Origin: Rhodocyclaceae bacterium
GTDB lineage: Bacteria > Pseudomonadota > Gammaproteobacteria > Burkholderiales > Rhodocyclaceae
Length of the DNA: 64,000 nucleotides
Reading direction: 5' to 3'
Assembly: GCA_030681195.1 (NCBI GenBank)
Contig: JAUXXJ010000045.1
Span: 310,001 to 374,000 of the forward strand
Both the position numbers and the translations under genes were made by a program. Shown here piece by piece: positions 16,925-34,249 of the stretch; the first letter of the stretch is position 1; every line of letters begins with the position of its first letter. The notes beneath the pieces were generated by a model that was not told where the DNA came from, searched no databases, and was given only the letters and a program-made list of their open reading frames with translations.

Positions 16925-17836
16925 TTATCCTCGTGGATGATGCGCGGTGTGGAGCGCTTTCAGTCGGGTCCGCGCCACATGAGTATAGATCTGCGTCGTT
17001 GAAATGTCGGCATGACCGAGCAGCAGTTGCACCACGCGCAAGTCGGCACCATGATTCAGCAGATGCGTCGCAAAGGCGTGGCGCATCACGTGCGGCGAGA
17101 TTCTTTCGCGCGGGATGCCGGCAGCAACGGCGTGCTTCTTGATCAGCGTCCAGGCCATCTGGCGCGTCATCCCCTCGCTGTCCTTGCGGCCGGTGACAAA
17201 AACAAAATCGGAATTACGCCCTTTCAGCAACGCGGGACGGCCTTCCTGAAGCCAGCGTTGCAACCAGTCGGCCGCGATTTCGCCAAGCGGTACGAGCCGC
17301 TCCTTGCCGCCCTTGCCAAAGGTGCGCACCACACGGTCGTTGAGGCTGATATTGAAGAGCTTCAAGCCAACCAGTTCGGATACGCGTAGGCCGCTGGCGT
17401 AGACCACTTCGAGCAGGGTGCGATCACGCAGACCGAGCGGCGTATCGACATCGGGCGCGGCCAGCAAGTCCTCGACCTGCTTTTCCGACAGCGTTTTGGG
17501 GAAGCGTTCGGCAGTCACCGGCGGCTGGATGTTGAGCAGCGGATCGACCGTAATCCGTCCCTGCTCGATCAACCAGCGATAGAAGCGTCGCAGGGAGGCC
17601 TGAAAGCGCCGCAAGGTGGTGGGACGCACCTTTTCCTGCCGCGTATGAAGATGGGCCAGCCAGGCATCGATGTCGGCCTCCTGCGCGTCGGGCAGGGCGA
17701 CCTTGCGGCCCGCCAGCCAAGTTGAAAAAAGTGCAAGGTCGGAGCGGTAGGCAGAGAGGGTGTTTTTCGCGAGTCCATCGGCCAGCCAGAGACTGTCGGT
17801 GAATTCGTCGATGAGCGACTTATCGGCTTCGCTCAT
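16925..17836 (-). CDS. xerD: Site-specific tyrosine recombinase XerD
   Basis: 303 residues from the ATG at 17836 (MSEADKSLIDEFTDSLW aligns with the XerD start); another ATG at 17851 is possible. The catalytic set is visible: R in ASGLRVSELVG, HxxR in HVMRHAFATHLL, H in LLGHADIS and the nucleophile Y in TTQIYTHV. XerCD resolves chromosome dimers at dif. The start lies inside the end of ogt, so translation is coupled. Confidence 0.94.
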   Translation of the reverse strand: MSEADKSLIDEFTDSLWLADGLAKNTLSAYRSDLALFSTWLAGRKVALPDAQEADIDAWLAHLHTRQEKVRPTTLRRFQASLRRFYRWLIEQGRITVDPLLNIQPPVTAERFPKTLSEKQVEDLLAAPDVDTPLGLRDRTLLEVVYASGLRVSELVGLKLFNISLNDRVVRTFGKGGKERLVPLGEIAADWLQRWLQEGRPALLKGRNSDFVFVTGRKDSEGMTRQMAWTLIKKHAVAAGIPRERISPHVMRHAFATHLLNHGADLRVVQLLLGHADISTTQIYTHVARTRLKALHTAHHPRG

Positions 17837-18299
17837 GCGCCCGCATTTCATGACCCAGCAGCCAGCGCTTTACGTCGAGCAGAAAACCGCCGCGTTGGCG
17901 CGCAAAACCACCCAGACCCTGATTGGCTGCAATGACACGATGACAGGGTACGACAAGCGGATACGGGTTGGCGCCGCAGGCGTTGCCCACCGCACGCGGG
18001 CCGCTGCCGATGGCCTGCGCCAGTTCGCCGTAGCTTGTCGTCTCGCCGGACGGGATGGCGGCGATGCCGGCCCAGACGCGGCGCTGAAAAGGCGTCCCCT
18101 TGGGCTGCAAGGGCAGCGCAAATTCAAAACGTGCGTCCTTCAGGTAGGCGCGCAACTGGCGCACGGCCTCTTTGGCCAGCAACGTTTGCGGCTTGATCTC
18201 GGCACCGGGTTCGAGATAGACGATCTCGGTAATCTCGTCGTCCGTACAGCGGATGCCGAGACAAAAAGTCGGCGCTGACAGGACGGCATTAAAGTCCAT
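17820..18299 (-). CDS. ogt: Methylated-DNA-protein cysteine methyltransferase
   Basis: 159 residues. GTPFQRRVWAGIAAIPSGET, SYGELAQAIG and the active-site PCHRV are the O6-alkylguanine transferase blocks. It takes alkyl groups from guanine onto the active cysteine. Its ATG overlaps the proA stop as TAATG. A dispersed repeat falls right after the start and encodes residues 5-12 (AVLSAPTF), so the real N-terminus could be later. Confidence 0.92.
   Translation of the reverse strand: MDFNAVLSAPTFCLGIRCTDDEITEIVYLEPGAEIKPQTLLAKEAVRQLRAYLKDARFEFALPLQPKGTPFQRRVWAGIAAIPSGETTSYGELAQAIGSGPRAVGNACGANPYPLVVPCHRVIAANQGLGGFARQRGGFLLDVKRWLLGHEMRAHERSR
18264..18287 (+). repeat. 24-bp dispersed repeat, copy 8 (start of ogt)
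   Basis: AAAAGTCGGCGCTG then ACAGGACGGC, followed by AT. In the ogt frame it reads AVLSAPTF. Confidence 0.9.
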
Positions 18300-19555
18300 T
18301 AGCCGCGAACTTCCCCATTGCCGAAGACGATCCACTTCTGCGAGGTCAGCCCCTCAAGCCCGACCGGGCCGCGCGCGTGGAACTTGTCGGTGGAGATGCC
18401 GATCTCGGCGCCAAGACCGTATTCGAAGCCATCGGCAAAGCGCGTCGAGGCATTCACCATCACCGAGCTGGAATCCACCTCGCGCAGGAAACGCATTGCC
18501 CGCGTGTAGTCCTCGGTGACAATGGTTTCGGTGTGCGCAGACGAATATTGGTTGATGTGGGCGATGGCCTCATCGACATCCGCCACCACCTTGCAGGAAA
18601 TGATCGCCGCGAGGTATTCGGTGTAGTAATCCTCTTCCGTAGCGGCTTTCGCCTGCGGCACGAGTGCTTGCGTCTCGACACAGCCACGGATTTCAACCCC
18701 TTTGGCGATCAGCATCGCCGCCAACTGCGGCAGCAACGCCGCAGCCACCGGGCGTGCAACCAGCAGCGATTCGGCGGTGTTGCAGGTGCCGAGGCGCTGG
18801 GTCTTGGCATTCTCGAGAATCTTCAGTGCCTTTTCTGCATCGGCGGAGGCATCAATATAGACGTGACAATTGCCGTCGAGGTGCTTGATCACCGGCACGC
18901 GCGCCTCTTTCGAAATACGCTCGATCAGGCCCTTGCCACCACGCGGCACGATCACGTCCACAAATTCCGGCATGGCGACGAGATGGCCGACGGCGGCGCG
19001 GTCGGTGGTCTCGACGACCTGCACCGCCGTTTCCGGCAGGCCGGCGGCGGCCAAGCCCTTGCGCACACTGACGGCGATGGCCTGATTGCAGCGAATCGCC
19101 TCTTTGCCGCCACGCAGAATCGAGGCGTTGCCCGACTTGAGGCACAGCGCCGCGGCATCGGCCGTGACGTTTGGCCGCGCTTCGTAGATGATGCCGACGA
19201 CGCCGAGCGGCACGCGCATCTTGCCGACCTGAATGCCGGTCGGGCGGTATTTCATGTCGGTGATTTCACCAATCGGGTCGGGCAGGGTGGCCACTTGTTC
19301 CAGCCCTTGCGCCATCGACTCGACGCCTTTTGCCGTCAGCGTCAGACGGTCAAGCATGGCCGGTTCCAGACCATTGGCGCGGGCTTCGGCCACATCTTCG
19401 GCATTGGCGGCCAGCAGCTCGGCCTGGCGCGCGCGAATATCGGCGGCCATCGCCAGCAGGGCGGCATTCTTCGCGGCGGTACTGGCCTTGGCCATCGCGC
19501 GTGAGGCGGCGCGTGCTTGGCGGCCGAGGGTTTCCATGTAGTCTTTTACATCCAT
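18299..19555 (-). CDS. proA: Gamma-glutamyl phosphate reductase ProA
   Basis: 418 residues, normal length. It shows the aldehyde dehydrogenase fold with [20 protein letters not shown], the catalytic cysteine in [12 protein letters not shown], and HTETIVTED. It reduces gamma-glutamyl phosphate to the semialdehyde in proline synthesis. It follows holA by three bases. Confidence 0.97.
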   Translation of the reverse strand: MDVKDYMETLGRQARAASRAMAKASTAAKNAALLAMAADIRARQAELLAANAEDVAEARANGLEPAMLDRLTLTAKGVESMAQGLEQVATLPDPIGEITDMKYRPTGIQVGKMRVPLGVVGIIYEARPNVTADAAALCLKSGNASILRGGKEAIRCNQAIAVSVRKGLAAAGLPETAVQVVETTDRAAVGHLVAMPEFVDVIVPRGGKGLIERISKEARVPVIKHLDGNCHVYIDASADAEKALKILENAKTQRLGTCNTAESLLVARPVAAALLPQLAAMLIAKGVEIRGCVETQALVPQAKAATEEDYYTEYLAAIISCKVVADVDEAIAHINQYSSAHTETIVTEDYTRAMRFLREVDSSSVMVNASTRFADGFEYGLGAEIGISTDKFHARGPVGLEGLTSQKWIVFGNGEVRG

Positions 19556-19558
19556 TGC

Positions 19559-20443
19559 TTACGCTTTCGTCAGTCGTAATGAGAGTTGCAGGAATTCGTC
19601 CCAGAGATCACCGCTGGCGACGCCCTTGATGATGCGATCAATCTTCGCCGCATGCAAGAGGGCGGCGCGATGCATGCGCTGACGCGCTTCGTTGGCGAGT
19701 ACCCACAAGACCAGCGGCGGGGCGGCTTCCTCGGCCTTGAGGCCTTCGAGCGTACGGGCACAACGTGCCGTGTCGCGCGCCGTCAGCGCATTTTTCAGAT
19801 CGTCGATGTCGTAGCGTGCCACATTCAGTACCGCGGCTGACACCTGCTGCAGCGTCAGTTCGCCCGCCGGATAGAGCAGTCCCAGCTTCTGGATCTCCTG
19901 ATGCGCCGCCAGCAGGTTGCCCTCGACATGCAGGGCGATGAATTCAAGCGCTTCCGTAGAGGCAGACTGCTGCTGCCGCGCCAGCCGGCGGTTGAGCCAC
20001 TGCGGCAATTGCGCCAGCGGCGGCGCATTGCACTCGATGCTCACGCCAACCGCCACCAGCGCGGCAAACCAGCCCGCCTTCTTCGCCCGCCAGTCCATCT
20101 CGGGCAGGGTAATCAGGGTCAGCGTATCTGCCGGAGGTGCCTTGGCATAGCGCTGCAAGGCATCGCCACCCTCGCGGCCGGGCTTGCCGGTGGGGATGCG
20201 CAGATCGACCAGGGTGCGGCCACCAAACAGGGATAAATTGCCAGCAGCGTGGAACAGTTCTTCCCAGCGGAATGACGGGGTGACCACCAGCACACTGCGT
20301 TCATCAAAGCCCTGTTTGCGCGCGGCGGCGCGCAAGGCATCGCCGGTTTCAATCGTCAGCAGCGGATCGTCACCGTGCAGGACATACAAAGACTGCAGCG
20401 GCTTATCGAGATGGGCGGAAAGTTGTTCCGGGCGCAGTTGCAC
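19559..20443 (-). CDS. holA: DNA polymerase III delta subunit HolA
   Basis: 294 residues from a GTG at 20443 (VQLRPEQLSAHLDKPLQ); AGGCGA precedes it. The clamp-loader delta fold is indicated by LYVLHGDDPLLTIETGDALR and SLFGGRTLVDLRIP, with alpha-helical C-terminal collar sequences. HolA opens the beta clamp. The lptE-holA order is conserved in proteobacteria. Confidence 0.95.
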   Translation of the reverse strand: MQLRPEQLSAHLDKPLQSLYVLHGDDPLLTIETGDALRAAARKQGFDERSVLVVTPSFRWEELFHAAGNLSLFGGRTLVDLRIPTGKPGREGGDALQRYAKAPPADTLTLITLPEMDWRAKKAGWFAALVAVGVSIECNAPPLAQLPQWLNRRLARQQQSASTEALEFIALHVEGNLLAAHQEIQKLGLLYPAGELTLQQVSAAVLNVARYDIDDLKNALTARDTARCARTLEGLKAEEAAPPLVLWVLANEARQRMHRAALLHAAKIDRIIKGVASGDLWDEFLQLSLRLTKA

Positions 20444-20471
20444 GGCAGTGTCGCCTAAGTGTCGCCTGGGC

Positions 20472-20963
20472 CTAGCCCTTGGTGGCGCGGCTACTCGCTG
20501 CAAGACGGCGCAACAACTGCTGCACCAGATCGTTCTGCATTTCCAGATAGATCATGCCTTCTTCCGCTTCCTTGGCGAAGATCTGTTCATCGTCAAAGGT
20601 CATTTCACGCATCAACACGATGGGGCTGGCCGGCAGTAATTCCTTGCCTTTCGCGTCCTGAATGCGATAGACGAAGGTGCGGGTTAGCTGAAATTCGCGC
20701 ACCCGGCCTTTGGCGTTCAGCGACAGGATGCTCTTGGCCTGCTGATCGCTCACAATCATCAGGGAAGCCTGCGCCTCCTTGGCATCCGTGACGATGCGGG
20801 TTTTTGTCGAGGCCTCGATGCTGCGCTTGAGCTGGGCGTACATCGGCGTGTTCTCGCCCATGCCCAGATAGAGCGTATCCCAGGGCAGGGTATAGCTGCC
20901 GCGCAACTGGAAGCCGCAGGCGGCAAGGCCAAGGGCCAGAAGCAGAATGATCAGGCGGCGCAT
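20472..20963 (-). CDS. lptE: LPS-assembly lipoprotein LptE
   Basis: 163 residues from the ATG at 20963, which has GAGGAAAA before it. A lipoprotein signal ends in LAAC, then GFQLRGSYTLPWDTLYL, a typical LptE start. LptE plugs and folds the LptD barrel in the outer membrane for LPS export. It lies between leuS and holA, the usual neighbours. Confidence 0.95.
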   Translation of the reverse strand: MRRLIILLLALGLAACGFQLRGSYTLPWDTLYLGMGENTPMYAQLKRSIEASTKTRIVTDAKEAQASLMIVSDQQAKSILSLNAKGRVREFQLTRTFVYRIQDAKGKELLPASPIVLMREMTFDDEQIFAKEAEEGMIYLEMQNDLVQQLLRRLAASSRATKG

Positions 20964-20977
20964 GGAGTTTTCCTCGC

Positions 20978-23569
<2,592 letters not shown>

Positions 23570-23619
23570 TTATACGCGCCGCCCCTGGCGGCCATGCTCG
23601 GTGAAACGTTTACGAACGA

Positions 23620-23952
23620 TCAGCCGAACGGGACCGGTCGCATCAGGCGCCAGCCGCGCTCGTTGTTCAACGTCAGCGCATCGAGAATCGCCAGCGGTGC
23701 TTGCCACAGGCTGTTATTCAGACGCGTCAGGCGCCGCCAGCCGAATGAGGCCGCATCCTCACGCAGACTTTCCGCTGCCACCAGCTCAAGCAGGCGATCC
23801 ATCGCCGCCGCCCAGTAGGCGGGCGTGTCGGTTTCGCCCGTCGCATGGGTCGCATGGCGTTGGGCCGCGTGCCAGAGAATCTCGGCGCGATGCAGGGAAA
23901 TACTGGCCTTGTGGGCCAGCCAGGGCAGGATCTTGGGGTTGGTGTTTTTCAT
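23620..23952 (-). CDS. Small protein of unknown function
   Basis: 110 residues from the ATG at 23952, which follows AAAGGAATC. The mature text includes LPWLAHKASISLHRAEILWHAA and AASFGWRRLTRLNNSLWQAP, and is basic with many Trp and Leu but no clear membrane span. No domain recognised. It sits alone between leuS and the divergent helicase. Confidence 0.6.
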   Translation of the reverse strand: MKNTNPKILPWLAHKASISLHRAEILWHAAQRHATHATGETDTPAYWAAAMDRLLELVAAESLREDAASFGWRRLTRLNNSLWQAPLAILDALTLNNERGWRLMRPVPFG

Positions 23953-24073
23953 GATGATTCCTTTCTCGCGCAATTTTGTTGCGCTGCAACATTTAACCAT
24001 GAGATGGGGGATTACGCCAAAAGTTCAATAACGAGCGTGTAGACTGCTTGTTTCAACGATAAAAGCTAAGCCA

Positions 24074-26217
<2,144 letters not shown>

Positions 26218-26221
<4 letters not shown>

Positions 26222-26991
26222 AGATTGAAGCCAACGGCATCAACATCCACTACGAAATTTCCGGCAGCGGGCCGGTCGTCATGTTCGCCCACTCGCTCGG
26301 CAGCGATCACTCGATCTGGGCCGCGCAAAAGTCGGCGCTGGCAGGACGGCATACGGTGCTCGCCTACGACCTGCGTGGTCACGGAAAAACAACGGCAAGC
26401 CCCGGTGCCTACACGTTTGACCTGCTGGCCGCCGATGCCATCGCCTTGCTGGATGCACTACAGATCGAAAAAGCCAGCTTCGTCGGCATCTCGCTCGGCG
26501 GCATGATCGGCCAGGCTGTGGCGCTGGCGGCGCCGCAGCGGATCGACAAACTGGTGCTGGCCGACACCACCTGTGCCTATCCGCCGGAAGCGCAGGCCGC
26601 CTGGCCCGAACGCATTCGGCAAATCGCGGCGAGCGGGCTGGAACCGCTGGTGCTGCCCACGCTGGAACGCTGGTTCACCGCGCCCTATCGCGCCGCCCAT
26701 CCTGAAGTAATCGAGCGCATCGGCGCCCTCATTCGCGCCACACCGGTCGCCGGCTATCTCGGCTGCTGCCATGCCATCGCCCAACTTGATTTCAGCGCGC
26801 GCCTCAAGACCCTGCCGATGCCCGCCCTGGTCGTCGTTGGCGACAGCGACCCCGGCATCCCGCTGCCCCTCGCCCAGGCGCTGGCCGTTGCGATCTCCGG
26901 CGCACAGCTGGCCGTCATTCCCGGCGCGGCACACCTGGCCAATATCGAACAGGCGGATGCCTTCAACCAATTGCTGCTGAACTTTTTGTGA
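26218..26991 (+). CDS. Alpha/beta hydrolase, 3-oxoadipate enol-lactonase-like
   Basis: 257 residues starting in an ATGA overlap with uvrD. HSLGSDHSIW (oxyanion-hole region), YDLRGHG, nucleophile motif GISLGG, an aspartate in VVGDSDPGIP and a histidine in GAAHLANIEQ form the hydrolase triad. The closest recognised family is PcaD, of the beta-ketoadipate pathway, but no other pca gene is near, so the substrate is uncertain. Residues 37-45 (QKSALAGRH) come from a dispersed repeat at the place where PcaD proteins have a similar-length segment. Confidence 0.8.
26327..26350 (+). repeat. 24-bp dispersed repeat, copy 11 (inside hydrolase gene)
   Basis: AAAAGTCGGCGCTG then GCAGGACGGC, followed by AT. 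In frame QKSALAGRH. It lies only 294 bases from copy 10 and in the opposite orientation. Confidence 0.92.
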
Positions 26992-27000
26992 GGAACTGAC

Positions 27001-28128
27001 ATGCCCGGCCTATTGCCCCACGTCGATCCCGACGGCCTGCTCGAATACTCGGTGGTCTATACCGACCGTACGCTCAACCACATGTCGCAAGCCTTCCAGG
27101 GGGTGATGCGCGACATCTCGGCCATCCTCAAGCGCACCTACGGTGCTGTGCAAGTCGCCATCGTCCCCGGCGGCGGCACCTATGCCATGGAGGCCGTGGC
27201 GCGCCAGTTCGCCAGCGGGCAGCACTGTCTGGTGATCCGCAACGGCTGGTTCAGCTTCCGCTGGTCGCAGATCCTCGACATGGGCGGCTTTGCGGGTAGT
27301 ACTACCGTCCTCAAGGCTCGTCAGGTCAGTGAGGGCTCGCAAGGGCCCTTTGTGCCGCCGCCCATCGACGAAGTGATCGCCGCGATTCGCAAGCAAGGTC
27401 CCGGGCTCGTCTTCGCGCCGCACGTCGAAACATCCTCCGGCATGTTGCTGCCAGACGACTATCTGAGACAGGTGGCCGCAGCGGTACGCGCGGTCGACGG
27501 CCTGTTCGTGCTCGACTGCATTGCCTCCGGCGCGCTATGGGTGAACATGCGCGACCTGGGCATCGATGTGTTGATCAGCGCACCGCAAAAAGGCTGGAGC
27601 GGCCCCGCCTGCGCCGGCTTCGTCATGCTCGGCGAACGTGCCGCCGCACGCATCGAAACCACGACGAGTTCCAGCTTCGCCTGCGACCTGAAGAAATGGT
27701 TGCAGATCATGGCGGCTTACGAAAACGGCGGCCACGCCTACCACGCGACGATGCCCACCGAAGCCTTGCGGCAAGTCCGCGCGGCGATGCAGGAAACCGA
27801 GGCGTTCGGCATGGAACAAGCCTGTGCGCAGCAACGCGAACTCGGTCGCCAGGTCCGCGCCCTGTTCGTCGAACGCGGTTTTCCCAGTGTCGCGGCCCCC
27901 GGATTCGAAGCACCGGGCGTCGTGGTCAGCTACACCACCGATCCCGAACTGCAGTCAGGCAAGAAGTTCCTCAACCTCGGCCTGCAAACCGCCGCCGGCG
28001 TACCGCTGCAATGCGACGAACCGGCCGATTTCCGCACCTTCCGCGTCGGCCTGTTCGGCCTCGACAAGCTGGGCAATATCGACCGCACAGTGGGCAGCCT
28101 CAGACAGGCGCTGGACCAGTTGGGTTAA
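27001..28128 (+). CDS. Class V PLP-dependent aminotransferase (alanine-glyoxylate/serine-pyruvate type)
   Basis: 375 residues. PGGGTYAMEAVARQF binds the cofactor phosphate, FVLDCIASGALW holds the PLP-ring aspartate and ISAPQKGWSGP carries the Schiff-base lysine. Class V enzymes of this kind transfer amino groups between alanine or serine and glyoxylate or pyruvate. It lies nine bases after the hydrolase stop, so the two are probably co-transcribed. Exact substrates are not determined. Confidence 0.85.
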   Translation: MPGLLPHVDPDGLLEYSVVYTDRTLNHMSQAFQGVMRDISAILKRTYGAVQVAIVPGGGTYAMEAVARQFASGQHCLVIRNGWFSFRWSQILDMGGFAGSTTVLKARQVSEGSQGPFVPPPIDEVIAAIRKQGPGLVFAPHVETSSGMLLPDDYLRQVAAAVRAVDGLFVLDCIASGALWVNMRDLGIDVLISAPQKGWSGPACAGFVMLGERAAARIETTTSSSFACDLKKWLQIMAAYENGGHAYHATMPTEALRQVRAAMQETEAFGMEQACAQQRELGRQVRALFVERGFPSVAAPGFEAPGVVVSYTTDPELQSGKKFLNLGLQTAAGVPLQCDEPADFRTFRVGLFGLDKLGNIDRTVGSLRQALDQLG

Positions 28129-28134
28129 GGCTTA

Positions 28135-28158
28135 AAAAGTCGGCGCTGGCGGGACGGC
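28135..28158 (+). repeat. 24-bp dispersed repeat, copy 12 (intergenic)
   Basis: Exact majority sequence, AAAAGTCGGCGCTG then GCGGGACGGC. It starts six bases after the aminotransferase stop, between converging genes. Confidence 0.93.
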
Positions 28159-28169
28159 GTGAAGGGAGT

Positions 28170-28964
28170 TTAGGCGCGTTTCTTCTGCTTCGCCGGCTGG
28201 CGTGCTTTTTCTAGCGCATCGAACAGGCGGGTGAATTCGTCGGTCAGCTTGTGGCCTTTGTCGAGATGGATCATCGGCTTGGCTTGCTGGTGCGATTCCT
28301 TGATCTTCACCGAGGCCGACAGGAAAGGTTCGAGCACCGGCAGCTTCTCGGCACACAATTCATCAATGATCTGCTGCGGCAAAGTGGCGCGTGACTGGAA
28401 CTGGTTGACGACGATGCCCTCGACGGCCAGTGCCTGATTGTGATCGGCACGAATCTCGGCGACGTTGTCGAGCAGCGTATAGAGCGCGCGGCGCGCGAAC
28501 TCGTCGCAGTCGAAGGGAATCAAACAGCTATCGGCGGCGATCAGCGCCGAGCGGGTGTAGAAGTGCAGGGCGGGCGGGGTGTCAATCCAGATCTGGTCAA
28601 AGTCGAGGGCGTCGAGCGCTTCCTTGAGCTTGTAAATCTTGTAGCGTGATTCAAGTTTGGCCTGCAACTCTTCCAGCGCGGCATCGGCCGGCAAGAGGAA
28701 CAGGTTATCGAAGGGGGTGGCGTGGATGAAATCCTCGGTCGCCTTCGGGCGCAGCTTGAAGTTGAGCATCTGGTCGAAGAATTCGGTCACCGATGATTCG
28801 ATGCTGTCGGCGGCGGCGCCCAGCAGGTAACGGGTCGAGTTAGCCTGGGGGTCAAGGTCAACCACCAGCGTCCGCATGCCGCGTGCAGCGGCAATGGCGG
28901 CCAGATTGCAGGTAATGGTGCTCTTGCCAACACCGCCCTTTTGATTGAAGACGACGCGTTTCAT
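28170..28964 (-). CDS. ParA/MinD-family ATPase without a ParB partner
   Basis: 264 residues from the ATG at 28964 (GGAAG upstream). The deviant Walker A QKGGVGKST, VVDLDPQANS and WIDTPPAL show a ParA-type ATPase. The C-terminus is rich in Lys (KARQPAKQKKRA) and may bind DNA. The chromosomal parA is separate at 40.1-40.9 kb, and no parB flanks this copy, so it may position something other than the origin. It is transcribed divergently from the malic enzyme gene. Confidence 0.88.
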   Translation of the reverse strand: MKRVVFNQKGGVGKSTITCNLAAIAAARGMRTLVVDLDPQANSTRYLLGAAADSIESSVTEFFDQMLNFKLRPKATEDFIHATPFDNLFLLPADAALEELQAKLESRYKIYKLKEALDALDFDQIWIDTPPALHFYTRSALIAADSCLIPFDCDEFARRALYTLLDNVAEIRADHNQALAVEGIVVNQFQSRATLPQQIIDELCAEKLPVLEPFLSASVKIKESHQQAKPMIHLDKGHKLTDEFTRLFDALEKARQPAKQKKRA

Positions 28965-29043
28965 GAGGCTTCCGTCCATAAATGTGATGCGGCATTTTCG
29001 CACAGGGTAAGATTGCGTTTTATCTCATTCACGCTGCGCATCC

Positions 29044-31341
<2,298 letters not shown>

Positions 31342-31351
31342 GGAGAGCAGC

Positions 31352-32326
31352 ATGCCGCATGCGATTCGACTCTATGAAACCGGTGGCCCGGAAGTCATGC
31401 GCTGGGAAGAAGTCGGCGTTGGCGAGACGGCAGCAAATGAAGCACGTGTCCGCCATGAGGCGGTCGGCCTCAATTTCATCGACATCTATTTTCGCAGCGG
31501 GCGCTATCCGCTTGCTTTGCCCAGCGGCCTGGGACTCGAAGGCGCCGGCATCGTCGAGGCGGTCGGCAGTGCTGTTACCGACATCCAGGTGGGTGACCGC
31601 GTCGCCTACGCTGGCGGCCCACCCGGTGCCTACGCCGACGTACGCAACATCCCGGCGGACCGGCTGGTGAAGCTGCCGGATAGCATCGACTTCAAGACCG
31701 CCGCCGCAATGATGTTGCAGGGCATGACGGCGCAATATCTGCTGCGACGCACATTCCGTGTTCAAGCAAATGACACGATCCTGATTCAGGCCGCCGCCGG
31801 TGGCGTCGGCCTGATCGTCTGCCAGTGGGCCAAGGCGCTCGGCGCTACCGTGATCGGTACGGTCAGCTCCGACGAAAAGGCGGCATTGGCTAAAGCCCAC
31901 GGTTGCGACTATCCGATCATCTACACGCGCGAGGATTTTGTCGCCCGCGTCAAGGAAATCACCAGAGGCGAGGGCGTATCCGTTGTCTATGACTCGGTCG
32001 GCGCCGATACCTTCACGAAATCGCTCGACTGCCTGCGCCCGCTCGGCATGATGGTCACCTTTGGCCAGTCGGCCGGTCCGGTAGCTCCCGTTGATACGCA
32101 GGAACTTTCCAAACGCGGCTCGCTGTTCCTGACGCGGCCGACGCTGTTCACCTATGTCGCCAAACGTGCCGACCTTCTGGCCAGCGCCCAGGAACTATTC
32201 GAGATGGTAGCTTCCGGCAAGGTCAAGATCGAAGTCAATCAGACCTATGCACTGAAGGACGCAGCGCAGGCGCACATCGACCTCGCGGCACGCAAGACGA
32301 CCGGCTCGACGATCCTGCTGCCGTAA
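31352..32326 (+). CDS. NADPH:quinone oxidoreductase (zeta-crystallin type, MDR family)
   Basis: 324 residues. The GroES-like N-terminal half has VGLNFIDIYFRSG; the Rossmann half has AAAGGVGLIVCQWAKALGA and VYDSVGADTF. No zinc cysteines, as expected for the quinone-reductase branch. It reduces quinones with NADPH. It follows maeB by ten bases. Residues 19-27 (EVGVGETA) match a dispersed repeat, but the same stretch resembles the normal family sequence. Confidence 0.92.
   Translation: MPHAIRLYETGGPEVMRWEEVGVGETAANEARVRHEAVGLNFIDIYFRSGRYPLALPSGLGLEGAGIVEAVGSAVTDIQVGDRVAYAGGPPGAYADVRNIPADRLVKLPDSIDFKTAAAMMLQGMTAQYLLRRTFRVQANDTILIQAAAGGVGLIVCQWAKALGATVIGTVSSDEKAALAKAHGCDYPIIYTREDFVARVKEITRGEGVSVVYDSVGADTFTKSLDCLRPLGMMVTFGQSAGPVAPVDTQELSKRGSLFLTRPTLFTYVAKRADLLASAQELFEMVASGKVKIEVNQTYALKDAAQAHIDLAARKTTGSTILLP
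31408..31431 (+). repeat. 24-bp dispersed repeat, copy 13 (inside quinone oxidoreductase gene)
   Basis: AGAAGTCGGCGTTG then GCGAGACGGC. One change in the A-run. It reads EVGVGETA and fits the native protein, so common descent with the other copies is less sure here. Confidence 0.7.
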
Positions 32327-32353
32327 AAAACAAGGGCAGCCATAGCTGCCCTT
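32325..32353 (-). terminator. Terminator of atp operon (possibly bidirectional)
   Basis: Perfect 9-bp stem AAGGGCAGC/GCTGCCCTT with a four-base loop. On the minus strand it is followed by GTTTTTT, ideal for the end of atpC; the plus strand has a weaker T tract after the quinone oxidoreductase. Confidence 0.88.
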
Positions 32354-32377
32354 GGTGGTTTTGAAGCAAGTACGCGC

Positions 32378-32797
32378 TTACTTGCGGCGCAGCTTCTGAA
32401 TAGCGGACAGTTGCGCCACGGCTTCGGCCAGCTCTGCTTGCGCACGGGCATAGTCGAGTTCGGCACTGCGGTCGGCCATGGCTTCTTCAGCCTTGCGCTT
32501 GGCATCCAGTGCCTTGGCTTCGTCGAGATCCTTGCCGCGAATCGCCGTGTCGGCCAGTACCGTCACCAGCCCCGGCTGAACTTCGAGTACACCGCCGGCC
32601 ACAAAGATCAACTCTTCCTGATCCTGCTGCGGCAGCTTGAGGCGCACGGCACCCGGCTTGATGGTCGTCATCAGCGGCATGTGGCCGGGCAGGATGCCGA
32701 GCTCACCGGCTTGACCCGGCAGCACGACAAACTCCGCCAAGCCGGAGAAGATCGACTCCTCCGCGCTGACGACATCCACATGAACAGTCATAGTCAT
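32378..32797 (-). CDS. atpC: ATP synthase epsilon subunit
   Basis: 139 residues. The beta-sandwich begins [19 protein letters not shown] and contains [16 protein letters not shown]; the C-terminal helical hairpin is [14 protein letters not shown]. It couples rotation to catalysis and can inhibit hydrolysis. Last gene of the atp operon, before a strong terminator. Confidence 0.97.
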   Translation of the reverse strand: MTMTVHVDVVSAEESIFSGLAEFVVLPGQAGELGILPGHMPLMTTIKPGAVRLKLPQQDQEELIFVAGGVLEVQPGLVTVLADTAIRGKDLDEAKALDAKRKAEEAMADRSAELDYARAQAELAEAVAQLSAIQKLRRK

Positions 32798-32809
32798 GAT
32801 GTGACCTCT

Positions 32810-34225
<1,416 letters not shown>

Positions 34226-34249
34226 TTACTAAATTCATTAACCTGCTCA

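Noticed and set aside
17700-17740. Apparent repeat-like stretch in xerD (GGTCGGAGCGGTAGGCAGAG)
   Set aside because: It encodes the conserved SAYRSDL of XerD and lacks both repeat arms.
13165-18287. Five regularly oriented repeats read as a CRISPR array
   Set aside because: Spacing is 0.8-2 kb with genes between; no spacers and no cas genes.
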